Positions 33,990 through 42,420 of a DNA stretch of 64,000 nucleotides are shown here, piece after piece. The DNA is taken from NCBI GenBank assembly GCA_902543295.1, contig CACBXW010000004.1:1-64000 (forward strand), given 5' to 3'. The notes beneath the pieces are model-generated. The model saw only the letters and a program-made list of their open reading frames with translations, ran no database searches and was not told where the DNA came from. Each line of letters begins with the position of its first letter. The first letter of the stretch is position 1. The translations under genes and the position numbers were made by a program. This DNA is from an uncultured Pelagibacteraceae bacterium. Lineage in GTDB: Bacteria > Pseudomonadota > Alphaproteobacteria > Pelagibacterales > Pelagibacteraceae.

Positions 33990-34911
33990 TAAAGCTTTAA
34001 CAACTTGGGATAAAATAAAAGATAGTGAAATTTATTTTAGTTTTATAAAATCTCCTACAGCAATAGTTTCATCGATATTATTAGCAATAATATTTTTCTG
34101 TTCATTTTTTGTAGAATTTATTACACCTTATAATCCATTCGACCCATCTTCTTTATCTTTAATGGATGCATTCACCCCACCATCTTGGACTAGCGAAGGA
34201 AAGGTAGAATTTTTACTTGGTACTGATGGACAAGGAAGAGATATGTTATCGACTATTCTTTATGGATCTAGAATATCTTTGATTGTTGGTTTCTCAGCAA
34301 TTTTATTTAGTTTAATTTTAGGAGTTGGATTAGGTCTTACTGCTGGTTTTTTTGGTGGTAAGTATGAAATGATTGTTATGAGATTAACTGATGTTCAGTT
34401 AACAGTTCCAAGTATTTTGATGGCACTTCTTGTTGATGGTATTGCGAGAGGTATAATTTCGCGTGAACTTCATGACGAGATGGCAATATATGTTTTAATT
34501 TTTGCAATTGGTATTTCAGAGTGGCCACAGTTTGCAAGAGTATCAAGAGCAGCAACTTTAGTTGAAAAAAATAAAGATTATGTCTCAGCATCAACAATTA
34601 TTGGAGTTTCTAATTTTATAGTAATGTTTAAACATATTCTTCCAAATATTATGAGACCAGTACTTGTTATAGGAACTATAGGTCTTGCATTAGCAATAAT
34701 TGCAGAAGCCACATTGAGCTTTCTAGGTGTTGGCGTTCCTCCAACTACTCCTTCTTTAGGAACATTAATAAGACTTGGAAATGACTTTTTATTTTCTGGT
34801 GAATGGTGGATAACTTTTTTTCCAGCAATATTCTTAGTTGTTTTAGCTTTTTCCATAAATCTATTAGGAGACTGGATGAGAGATACTCTTAATCCTAAAT
34901 TGAAAAAATGA
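33982..34911 (+). CDS. dppC: peptide/opine ABC transporter permease, DppC type
   Basis: 309 residues from a GTG at 33982, overlapping dppB by 8 bases. There are an N-terminal helix, a periplasmic segment with LLGTDGQGRDMLS (typical of DppC) and further helices containing SASTIIGVSNFIVMFKHILPNI as the EAA loop. It ends with an ATGA overlap into the ATPase gene. Confidence 0.9.
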   Translation: MDNKALTTWDKIKDSEIYFSFIKSPTAIVSSILLAIIFFCSFFVEFITPYNPFDPSSLSLMDAFTPPSWTSEGKVEFLLGTDGQGRDMLSTILYGSRISLIVGFSAILFSLILGVGLGLTAGFFGGKYEMIVMRLTDVQLTVPSILMALLVDGIARGIISRELHDEMAIYVLIFAIGISEWPQFARVSRAATLVEKNKDYVSASTIIGVSNFIVMFKHILPNIMRPVLVIGTIGLALAIIAEATLSFLGVGVPPTTPSLGTLIRLGNDFLFSGEWWITFFPAIFLVVLAFSINLLGDWMRDTLNPKLKK

Positions 34912-36590
34912 GTTTTTTAAAAATACAAAATTTAAGTGTAGATTATAAATTGAGAAAAGAGACAGTTCATGCTGCAAAAGATATTAATATTGAGATAAAA
35001 AGAGGAGAAATTGTAGGATTAGTTGGGGAATCTGGGTCTGGAAAAAGTACTGTAGCAAATGCAATAATTGATTTAATTGACGAACCAGGAAAAGTATCTG
35101 AAGGAACAATTTATTTAAGCGACATAAATATTCATGAAAATAAAAAAAATATTCTAAGTTTAAGAGGAAAAAAAATTGGATTTATTTTTCAAGATCCTCA
35201 GACATCTTTAAATCCTATCTTAACAATTGGACAACAACTTATTGAAACAATCCAAACTCATTTAAACCTCAGTAACTCAGAAGCAAAAGAAAAAGCGATA
35301 AATCTTTTAAAAGAAGTAGGCATAAAAGATGCTGAAAAAAGATTTAATGATTATCCTCATCAATTTTCAGGAGGTATGAGACAAAGGGTTGTTATATCAC
35401 TTTCTCTATGTTGTGAACCGGAGTTGTTAATTGCAGATGAGCCTACAACTGCACTTGATGTATCCATACAATCACAAATATTAGAACTTATCAAAAAACT
35501 GACTAAAGAGAGAAACTTAGCAGTTATATTAATTACACATGATATGGGAGTTATAGCAGAGACTACCAATAGAGTTGCTGTCATGAAAAATGGTAATTTG
35601 GTAGAATTGGGAACAACAAAGCAAATATTAACAGAACCAAAAGAAACTTATACGAAAAGTTTAGTTAGTTCTGTTCCTCCAACAAATAAAAAAATATCCA
35701 GATTTAAAATTATAGAGAAAGAAAGCAATACACAGGAAAACATTAATTTAAAAATTTTAAACAGATGGAATAAAAGAGAGATTTTAAAAAAAGATTTAGT
35801 TCAAATAAAAAATCTCTGTAAAACTTTTAATGAAGGTTTTTTTACAGAAAAATCTCAAAATAATGTATTAGCAGTTGATACTGTTTCATTTAATATACAA
35901 GAAGGAAAATCTTTTGGACTTGTTGGTGAGAGTGGCAGTGGAAAAACTACAATTGCAAAAATGATTGTTAATTTATTTAAACCCACCTCAGGTGAAATTT
36001 ATTTTGATGATGTATGTATTAATAATATAAAAAGTAACAAAGAATTGCTTAAATTTAGAAAACAAATTCAAATGATATTCCAAGATCCGTACTCTTCGTT
36101 GAATGGTAGGCTTAAGGTTAAAGATATTATTGCTGAACCTATAAAGTTACATGATGCAAATATTAGCTCTAATGAATTAAATGAGTATATAAATGATCTC
36201 TTAGACTCTGTGGAGTTATCCAAGTCTTCAGCCGAAAGATATCCTCATGAGTTTTCAGGAGGACAGAGACAAAGAATTTCTATTGCAAGAGCATTAGCAA
36301 CAAAACCAAGATTATTAGTTTGTGATGAGCCAACATCTGCTTTGGATGTGAGTATTCAGGCTCAAATACTAAATTTACTTAAAGATTTACAAGAACAACT
36401 TAATTTAACTATCCTTTTTATAAGTCATGATCTACCAGTTGTTCGACAAATGTGTGATGATATTGGAGTTTTAAGGAATGGAAAACTATGCGAGGTGTCT
36501 GAGACGGAAGAGTTGTTTAAAAATCCAAATCATGAATATACTAAGGAATTATTAAGATTAATGCCTAAAATAGAAACAATTTACAATTAA
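34908..36590 (+). CDS. fused dual ATP-binding protein of peptide ABC transporter (DppD-DppF type)
   Basis: 560 residues with two complete ABC domains. The first (about 1-260) has GESGSGKST, FSGGMRQR and LLIADEPTTALD. The second (about 290-560) has GESGSGKTT, FSGGQRQR and LLVCDEPTSALD. Most peptide systems use two separate ATPases; a fused form is known in YejF and GsiA. The last gene of the transporter, it is followed by an AhpD-like gene with a perfect Shine-Dalgarno sequence. Confidence 0.93.
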   Translation: MSFLKIQNLSVDYKLRKETVHAAKDINIEIKRGEIVGLVGESGSGKSTVANAIIDLIDEPGKVSEGTIYLSDINIHENKKNILSLRGKKIGFIFQDPQTSLNPILTIGQQLIETIQTHLNLSNSEAKEKAINLLKEVGIKDAEKRFNDYPHQFSGGMRQRVVISLSLCCEPELLIADEPTTALDVSIQSQILELIKKLTKERNLAVILITHDMGVIAETTNRVAVMKNGNLVELGTTKQILTEPKETYTKSLVSSVPPTNKKISRFKIIEKESNTQENINLKILNRWNKREILKKDLVQIKNLCKTFNEGFFTEKSQNNVLAVDTVSFNIQEGKSFGLVGESGSGKTTIAKMIVNLFKPTSGEIYFDDVCINNIKSNKELLKFRKQIQMIFQDPYSSLNGRLKVKDIIAEPIKLHDANISSNELNEYINDLLDSVELSKSSAERYPHEFSGGQRQRISIARALATKPRLLVCDEPTSALDVSIQAQILNLLKDLQEQLNLTILFISHDLPVVRQMCDDIGVLRNGKLCEVSETEELFKNPNHEYTKELLRLMPKIETIYN

Positions 36591-36598
36591 GGAGGTGA
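36588..36598 (+). promoter_or_regulatory. near-perfect Shine-Dalgarno sequence
   Basis: TAAGGAGGTGA matches the full 16S anti-SD and precedes the ATG at 36600. It is far stronger than the weak AG-rich sites of most genes here, which suggests very efficient initiation of the AhpD-like gene. Confidence 0.75.
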
Positions 36599-36599
36599 A

Positions 36600-36992
36600 A
36601 TGGCAGTTTTTAATATGATTGAAGAAGCAGATGCTACAGGAAAAGTGAAAGAGGTATTTGAAGATATAAAAAAGAAGAGAAATACAGACTACATAAACAA
36701 TTTTTGGAAAATGTTAGCCAACAACCCAGAAACTTTAGAGAGAACTTGGACTTCTATACAGCAAGTTATGAAAAAAGGTGCTTTGGATGAAATGACAAAA
36801 GAGCTTATTTATGTTGCAGTTTCAATGACAAATAGTTGTGAGTATTGTATTAAATCTCACAGTATCGCTGCTAAATCTAAAGGTGCTACTACAGAGATGT
36901 TAAGTGAACTTATTGCAGTTGTTGCAATGGCAAATGAAACTAACAGACTTGTTGAATCATATCAGGTAAAAGTTGACAAAGTTTATGAATGA
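36600..36992 (+). CDS. AhpD/carboxymuconolactone decarboxylase family protein
   Basis: 130 residues, alpha-helical CMD fold. Cys80-Glu-Tyr-Cys83 with His87 (NSCEYCIKSHS) is the AhpD-type redox motif. Such proteins act as small thiol peroxidases or reductants of peroxiredoxins. A near-perfect Shine-Dalgarno sequence suggests high expression. It overlaps the DUF924 gene start by 8 bases. Confidence 0.86.
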   Translation: MAVFNMIEEADATGKVKEVFEDIKKKRNTDYINNFWKMLANNPETLERTWTSIQQVMKKGALDEMTKELIYVAVSMTNSCEYCIKSHSIAAKSKGATTEMLSELIAVVAMANETNRLVESYQVKVDKVYE

Positions 36993-37545
36993 TAGAGCCA
37001 AAGCAATATTAGATTTTTGGTTTGATGATATGGTCGTTGAAAAGCGATTTAAAAGAGATGATAATTTTGATCAATTGATTAGAGACAAATTCAAAGATGA
37101 TCATGAAAAAGCTACTTTAAATGAATATGATGATTGGCAAGATGAACCATTAAGCACTCTAGCTTTAGTTATTTTATTGGATCAATTTTCAAGAAATTTA
37201 TATAGAGATGATAAAAAAGCTTTTGAGTTTGATCATAAAGCAAGACTGATTGTAAATGATGCAGTCTATAACGGGTATCTTGATCAAATGGATGAATATC
37301 AACGTTTTTTCATGCTATTGCCATACATTCACAGTGAAGAAGTTATAGATCATGATAGAGCATATAAATTGTTGGATAACTATTTATCTAATCATCCAAA
37401 CTATAATGAGATAAAAAAATTTTGGAAAGATCATACCGCTGCAATTAAACGATTTCATAGATATCCTCATCGAAATAAAGTTATGGGGAGAAAATCTACA
37501 CCAGATGAGTTAAAATTTTTGGAGAGTCCAAATTCCTCTTGGTAA
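36985..37545 (+). CDS. DUF924 family protein
   Basis: 186 residues from the ATG at 36985; a TTG at 36973 is the longer alternative. Family hallmarks are the N-terminal ILDFWFDD, LALVILLDQFSRNLYRDD, RFFMLLPYIHSE and a C-terminal FHRYPHRN-x-MGR segment. The fold is a TPR-like alpha bundle; no biochemical role is known to me. It is translated with the AhpD-like gene and stops exactly at the convergent mmsB gene (37545/37546). Confidence 0.86.
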   Translation: MNDRAKAILDFWFDDMVVEKRFKRDDNFDQLIRDKFKDDHEKATLNEYDDWQDEPLSTLALVILLDQFSRNLYRDDKKAFEFDHKARLIVNDAVYNGYLDQMDEYQRFFMLLPYIHSEEVIDHDRAYKLLDNYLSNHPNYNEIKKFWKDHTAAIKRFHRYPHRNKVMGRKSTPDELKFLESPNSSW

Positions 37546-38460
37546 TTATTCTATTGGATAATCCCAAGCATCTCCACCAATTACCTTTGATATTGCAGAA
37601 AAATCTTTCGAACTGTTTCCATCCTCACAAAACTTTGAATATATTTCTAATGCCATCTCTCCTAATGGAGTAGATGCATTTGCATTTTTAGCACATTCAT
37701 TTGCAAGTTTTAAATCTTTGTTCATCATACCTGCAGAAAAGCCTGGCTTATATTTATTGTTAGATGGAGTTCCTTCAATTAATCCAGGTAAAGGTGGATA
37801 AACTGAAATAGGCCAACTATTTCCGGAAGCATTTTTCATAATTTCATGAACTTTCTTGATATCTATATTCAATCTTCTTGCTAACATTAATGACTCTGAA
37901 GCAGCAATCATTGTTATTCCAAGAGACATATTGTTACAAATCTTTGCACCGTTTCCACTTCCTATCTCTCCAGCATGGTATATGTTTTTACCCATTAATT
38001 TTAAAATAGGTAAAGCTTGATTAAATGCATCATTTGATCCACCGACCATAATATTTAAAGTTGCTTTTTGTGCGCCCATCACTCCACCACTTACTGGTGC
38101 ATCAATCATCTTAATACCTTTTTCATTTGCTTTCTTTCCTATTTCTTTAGAAGTATCTATATCGATTGTTGAACAATCTATTAGTAGACAATTTTTAGAA
38201 ACTTTATCTAGAACACCGTTTTCTTTTAAATAAACTTCTTTTGAATGTTTACCCTCGGGCAACATAGTGATTACAACAGATGTTTCGCTATTGATTAGTT
38301 TTCCAAAATCCTTCTCAACATCAAGATTATTTTCAACTGCTTTATCAATCATTTCTTTAGAAACATCAAAAACCTTAACTTTTTTCCCCGCATTCTTTAA
38401 ATTACAGGCCATTGGGTTTCCCATATTACCAACTCCTATAAAAGCTATATTTTCACTCAT
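37546..38460 (-). CDS. mmsB: 3-hydroxyisobutyrate dehydrogenase
   Basis: 304 residues. FIGVGNMGNPMA is the NAD motif, DAPVSGGVMGAQ the substrate loop, GAKICNNMSLGI carries the catalytic Lys, and NSWPISVYPPLPG with NKDLKLANE follows the MmsB pattern. It oxidises 3-hydroxyisobutyrate to methylmalonate semialdehyde in valine breakdown, or a related hydroxyacid. It is last in the TRAP operon, so the true substrate may be derived from the imported acid. Confidence 0.87.
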   Translation of the reverse strand: MSENIAFIGVGNMGNPMACNLKNAGKKVKVFDVSKEMIDKAVENNLDVEKDFGKLINSETSVVITMLPEGKHSKEVYLKENGVLDKVSKNCLLIDCSTIDIDTSKEIGKKANEKGIKMIDAPVSGGVMGAQKATLNIMVGGSNDAFNQALPILKLMGKNIYHAGEIGSGNGAKICNNMSLGITMIAASESLMLARRLNIDIKKVHEIMKNASGNSWPISVYPPLPGLIEGTPSNNKYKPGFSAGMMNKDLKLANECAKNANASTPLGEMALEIYSKFCEDGNSSKDFSAISKVIGGDAWDYPIE

Positions 38461-38472
38461 ATGACATCCTCT

Positions 38473-38694
38473 CTATTTAGTAATTTTTTCCACTAATTTA
38501 TTAACCAATGGTGCAACAAAAGTCGTTGCAACTAATGCAACTGGTAAACTAATTGACCAAGCTTTGAAAAATCTCTTGTAATAAAATTCATCATAACCTG
38601 TATTTATAAATGTAATAATTAGGGTCATTAACAAACTCATTCCTAAACCCATAAAAAAAACGAAAAGAATTTTAGAAAATTTTTTTGGAAACAT
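38473..38694 (-). CDS. DUF2798 family small membrane protein
   Basis: 73 residues, two membrane helices (about 8-30 and 45-66). The pattern FFMGLGMSLLMTLIITFINTG ... KAWSISLPVALVATTFVAPLVNKLV fits DUF2798. Function unknown. Its ATG overlaps the stop of the lyase gene by one base, and it precedes mmsB by 12 bases, so it belongs to the TRAP operon. Confidence 0.8.
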   Translation of the reverse strand: MFPKKFSKILFVFFMGLGMSLLMTLIITFINTGYDEFYYKRFFKAWSISLPVALVATTFVAPLVNKLVEKITK

Positions 38695-39569
38695 TATTTA
38701 TATTTGTCTTCAATATCGTAATATTCGTTGAAGCCAACTATATCTCTTAAGTCTGAAAATTTAGAAACATTTTTATTATAAACTTTATTCTTCATATTAT
38801 TCAAACATTCTTGCATCGTTTTTACTGACGCACTCATTAGGGTTAAAGGCATTACAGCAATTTTATAACCAATTTCCTGTATTTCATTAATTTCTAACAA
38901 TGGGGTTTCACCATCTTCGATTAAATTTAACATATGATGACCTGGAACTTCATTAATAATTCTTTTCATATCTTCTTTATTTTTAACAGCTTCAATAAAT
39001 AAAATATCAACACCAAGTTTTGAAAATGATTGCATTCTTTTAATTGCATCATCTAATCCTCTAGTTGCTATGGCATCAGTTCTTGCCATTATTAAGATAT
39101 CTTTATTTCCATATTCTCTTGCATCCACCGCAGCTTTAATTCTTGAGTTTGCCTCATCAAGATCGACAACATCTTTACCCTTTGTGTGACCACATTTTTT
39201 TGGCCACTTTTGGTCTTCAATCATCACACCAGCTGCTCCTGCATCCGCATACCCTCTTACAGTTCTAAATACGTTTACTGAATTTCCATATCCAGTATCC
39301 CCATCAAATATTATTGGAATTGATGTTGCATTGCATATATTTCTTACTTGTTCTGCCATTTCAGAAAAAGAAATTAAACCTGTGTCCGGCATACCAAGTT
39401 TTGTTGATGAAACGCTGAAGCCAGACATAAATCCAACTTTCAAACCTTCTCTTTCAATTAATTTTGCTGATAATGCATCAAAGCATCCAGGCATCACAAT
39501 TATTTCTGGTCCATTTAATAATTGTCTTAGTTGTTCTGCTTTATCTTTTGATTTTATTTTTGAAAACAT
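38694..39569 (-). CDS. isocitrate lyase/PEP mutase family C-C lyase
   Basis: 291 residues, TIM barrel. KKCGH at 124-128 is the catalytic loop found in isocitrate and methylisocitrate lyases, and DGDTGYGN (Asp89, Asp91) binds Mg. It resembles PrpB-like or carboxyvinyl-carboxyphosphonate-type proteins and could cleave a 2-methylisocitrate- or dimethylmalate-like acid. It sits 2 bases after dctM, so it probably acts on the imported dicarboxylate or its product. Confidence 0.83.
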   Translation of the reverse strand: MFSKIKSKDKAEQLRQLLNGPEIIVMPGCFDALSAKLIEREGLKVGFMSGFSVSSTKLGMPDTGLISFSEMAEQVRNICNATSIPIIFDGDTGYGNSVNVFRTVRGYADAGAAGVMIEDQKWPKKCGHTKGKDVVDLDEANSRIKAAVDAREYGNKDILIMARTDAIATRGLDDAIKRMQSFSKLGVDILFIEAVKNKEDMKRIINEVPGHHMLNLIEDGETPLLEINEIQEIGYKIAVMPLTLMSASVKTMQECLNNMKNKVYNKNVSKFSDLRDIVGFNEYYDIEDKYK

Positions 39570-39571
39570 AT

Positions 39572-40843
39572 TTATAATTTAAAAGGTATATATAATGCTA
39601 GGTCAGGGAATAAGTAAATAACAAATACTGTAAATAACATTATAATGACAAAAGGTATCACACCTTTTGCTATTTCAGACATTTTTGCTTTACCAATTGC
39701 TTGGAGAACATAAATATTTAGTCCAACCGGAGGTGTAATTAATGCACACTCAATCATTAATGTAAAAATTATTCCAAACCAAATTAAATCAATATTCATT
39801 GCAGCGATTGAAATCGAAAATATAGGCATCATGATTAAAATTAATGAAAGGGTTTCCATTATAAATCCTAAGATTAACAAAGTAATACAAACAACAAGTA
39901 TAAATAGACCAGTCTCATTAATATTAGTAACTATGAAAGATGACAAATCTTGAGGAATTCTATAAAGAGAAATTGCTTTACCAAAAACTTTTGCTCCAGC
40001 TATAATTATAAATATTGTAACTGTAGTTTTCATTGTCTCCAAACCAGCTTCGATAAAACCTTTAAAATCTAATCTTTTTTTAGCCACAACATAGATAAAT
40101 GATATTAAAAAACCAATACCACCTGCTTCTGTTGGTGTATAAATTCCAGCATAAATTCCACCTAGCATGATGAAGGCCATTAATAATATCGGCAAACCTC
40201 TTTTTGTGTATTTAATTTTTTCTTCTAAAGTGCTGGATACATTTTGAACTTCTTTATTAAAAAATTTTACGTAAAAAACTGAAAAGATAATAAAAAATAA
40301 TGCTAAAACTATTCCAGGCCCAATTCCTGCAAGAAACATACTTAGTACAGACTCTTCAACAACAAATGCATAAACAATCATTGGAATTGATGGAGGAATT
40401 AAAATCCCTAATGTTCCACCTGCAGCCAAAATACCTAAAGTAAAGTTTCTGTGATAACCTCTATTGATCATTGCAGGAAATGCTACGGTTGAGATTGTTG
40501 CTGCAGTAGCCACTGATGATCCAGATATAGCAGCAAAAATACTGCAAGAAACTATAGTTGCTATTGCTAAACCGCCTGGAAAATTTCCAACCCAGCTTTG
40601 AGCAAAATTAAAAAGATCTTCTCCAACACCTGCTTTTAACAATATATTAGACATCATCAAAAACATCGGAACAGCTAATAAAATAAAGTTATCTGCCACA
40701 CTATAAAAAGTTTGTGGGATCATTAAAGGAGAAATATCTCCAAATAACATTAAACCTAATCCTATAGAACCTAAACCAAATGCTATTGGCACTCCTAAAA
40801 AAAGTACAAAAAATAACAAAAATAAGATTATTGCTACTGTCAT
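39572..40843 (-). CDS. dctM: TRAP transporter large permease, DctM
   Basis: 423 residues, about twelve helices. The DctM pattern is clear: GVPIAFGLGSIGLGLM at the start, AISGSSVATAATISTVAFPAM, GTLGILIPPSIPMI and the late MIECALITPPVGLNIYVLQ. It is the ion-coupled transport subunit for C4 acids or similar. It overlaps dctQ by four bases (40840-40843). Confidence 0.93.
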   Translation of the reverse strand: MTVAIILFLLFFVLFLGVPIAFGLGSIGLGLMLFGDISPLMIPQTFYSVADNFILLAVPMFLMMSNILLKAGVGEDLFNFAQSWVGNFPGGLAIATIVSCSIFAAISGSSVATAATISTVAFPAMINRGYHRNFTLGILAAGGTLGILIPPSIPMIVYAFVVEESVLSMFLAGIGPGIVLALFFIIFSVFYVKFFNKEVQNVSSTLEEKIKYTKRGLPILLMAFIMLGGIYAGIYTPTEAGGIGFLISFIYVVAKKRLDFKGFIEAGLETMKTTVTIFIIIAGAKVFGKAISLYRIPQDLSSFIVTNINETGLFILVVCITLLILGFIMETLSLILIMMPIFSISIAAMNIDLIWFGIIFTLMIECALITPPVGLNIYVLQAIGKAKMSEIAKGVIPFVIIMLFTVFVIYLFPDLALYIPFKL

Positions 40844-41316
40844 TTAATTATATCTTTGATGTATTTAGGTACTTCAAAAAGCACTCTTAATACTAAAAAT
40901 GCAAAACATAATGGTATCGCAAATTCTGTAAGAAAGGATGGAACATCTAAAATTGTAGAGCTTGTTCTCCCAACTTTAAGAGAGTCGTAAGCAATTAACC
41001 ATCCATAATAAAGTACAAATCCACTAAAAATTAAAATGAATATTGCACTTATTAAATCCAAAATCTTTTTTCCTTTATCTCCTACTTTGTCATATATAAC
41101 TGTTATTCTGATAAAATCATTTTTATGAAAAGTATAAGTTAAAGCTAAATAAGTAGCCCAAATTTGTAAAAATCGAGAAATTTCATTTACCCAAATAGTA
41201 GGTGAATTAAATATGTATCTCATGATAACTTCATAAGAAACTATAAAGCCTATCATAATAAATAACGCTGAAGCTAAATAGCCAGAATATTTTACAATTT
41301 TGTCGTAGGTATTCAT
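40840..41316 (-). CDS. dctQ: TRAP transporter small permease, DctQ
   Basis: 158 residues from the ATG at 41316. An in-frame GTG at 41331 lies inside the upstream hairpin and is less likely. There are four helices; FNSPTIWVNEISRFLQIWATYLA is the typical DctQ centre. It joins DctM in the membrane. The upstream hairpin ends 6 bases before the ATG and contains the only G-rich stretch that could act as ribosome binding site. Confidence 0.87.
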   Translation of the reverse strand: MNTYDKIVKYSGYLASALFIMIGFIVSYEVIMRYIFNSPTIWVNEISRFLQIWATYLALTYTFHKNDFIRITVIYDKVGDKGKKILDLISAIFILIFSGFVLYYGWLIAYDSLKVGRTSSTILDVPSFLTEFAIPLCFAFLVLRVLFEVPKYIKDIIK

Positions 41317-41322
41317 TTGAAA

Positions 41323-41344
41323 ACCCCGCACTTATGTGCGGGGT
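41323..41344 (-). terminator. hairpin between dctP and dctQ
   Basis: On the minus strand ACCCCGCAC pairs with GTGCGGGGT around ATAA (nine pairs) and is followed by TTT (four T counting the last stem base). The T run is short, so read-through into dctQ is expected. Confidence 0.75.
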
Positions 41345-41355
41345 ATTTATATGAT

Positions 41356-42345
41356 TTAAAGTTTATTTGCAGCTTTTACAAGTTGATCACCAACTCCACC
41401 AGCTCCACCTGTTCTAGAAATGTAATCATCAATAACAGATGATGATGCTTTTTTAAGAGCAGAAACTTCTGAACTACTTAGGTTTACAATGTTCATTCCA
41501 TTTGCTTTTGCTTCTTTGTAAGCGCCAGCCTCGATGTTAGCCATGTCATCTCTAACAGCTTTTTCAGCTACTTTTGATGCTTCAGCTATAGCGTCTCTTT
41601 GTTTTTGAGTTAATGAGCTTAGCCATTTATCATTAGCAACAACAACGAATTCGATATCGCCATGATTTGTAACTGTTAAAGTATCCATTACTTGATATAA
41701 TTTTCTAGATTTTACACCAGATACACCAGTCATACCTGCATCAACTGTATTTCTTTGGTAAGCTAAATATTGCTCAGATCCAGATATTAATGCTGGTTTA
41801 CCACCTAAAGAACTCACAAAAGCTCCAAGTGTTTTTCCAAATACTCTAATTTTTTTATCTTTAAAGTCAGCCGGAGTTTTCATCGGACCACCATTAGATA
41901 ACATTATTGCTGATCCATAAGCTTGATAATAAAGTGGAACTGCTCCAGTCTTTGCTATTGCAGGATCAAGGATAGCTCTTATCTCAGATCCAGCTTGAGT
42001 TGCTTTTCTTACTTTTTGTTCTGAGTCAAATAAGAATGGAAGATAGAAAACATCAACTTCAGGATTAGTTCCTGCAAATCTTGTTATAGATGCAACACCA
42101 GCTTCGATCGCTCCTGAACCTACAGCTTGCGGAACCTCTTTATCTTTGTAAAGTTGTGCGGAGTCGTAAATCTCTACTTTAATGTCTGATCTTGATTCTA
42201 ATTCTTTTTTAAATACCAAAAGGTTCTGACCTAAGTGAGCCTTTAATGGTAATTGAAGTGTAATTCTCATTTTTGTTTCCGCCAAACTTGCACTGGCAAA
42301 AGAAACGAAAATTAGAGAAAATATTATTCTTTTAAAGATTTTCAT
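41356..42345 (-). CDS. dctP: TRAP transporter substrate-binding protein, DctP
   Basis: 329 residues with a signal peptide cut near ASLA-ETKMRI. The mature sequence has the DctP core: GAIEAGVASITRFAGTNPEVDVFYLPFLF, KDKKIRVFGKTLGAFVSSLGGKPA and NTVDAGMTGVSGVKS. The conserved Arg in KIRVFG should bind the substrate carboxylate. AAGAGGGAAATA is its ribosome binding site. It is the first gene of a six-gene minus-strand operon ending in mmsB. Confidence 0.92.
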   Translation of the reverse strand: MKIFKRIIFSLIFVSFASASLAETKMRITLQLPLKAHLGQNLLVFKKELESRSDIKVEIYDSAQLYKDKEVPQAVGSGAIEAGVASITRFAGTNPEVDVFYLPFLFDSEQKVRKATQAGSEIRAILDPAIAKTGAVPLYYQAYGSAIMLSNGGPMKTPADFKDKKIRVFGKTLGAFVSSLGGKPALISGSEQYLAYQRNTVDAGMTGVSGVKSRKLYQVMDTLTVTNHGDIEFVVVANDKWLSSLTQKQRDAIAEASKVAEKAVRDDMANIEAGAYKEAKANGMNIVNLSSSEVSALKKASSSVIDDYISRTGGAGGVGDQLVKAANKL

Positions 42346-42380
42346 GTTATTTCCCTCTTTTTTGTTAAATGAGACTATTT

Positions 42381-42390
42381 AAGTCGACTT
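42381..42390. promoter_or_regulatory. palindrome AAGTCGACTT between dctP and EamA gene
   Basis: A perfect 10-base palindrome in the 75-base divergent spacer, GC-rich for this region. It could be an operator for a regulator of the TRAP operon; there is no other support. Confidence 0.25.
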
Positions 42391-42420
42391 TAAAATTAAA
42401 TACAATATTAATAATCATCA

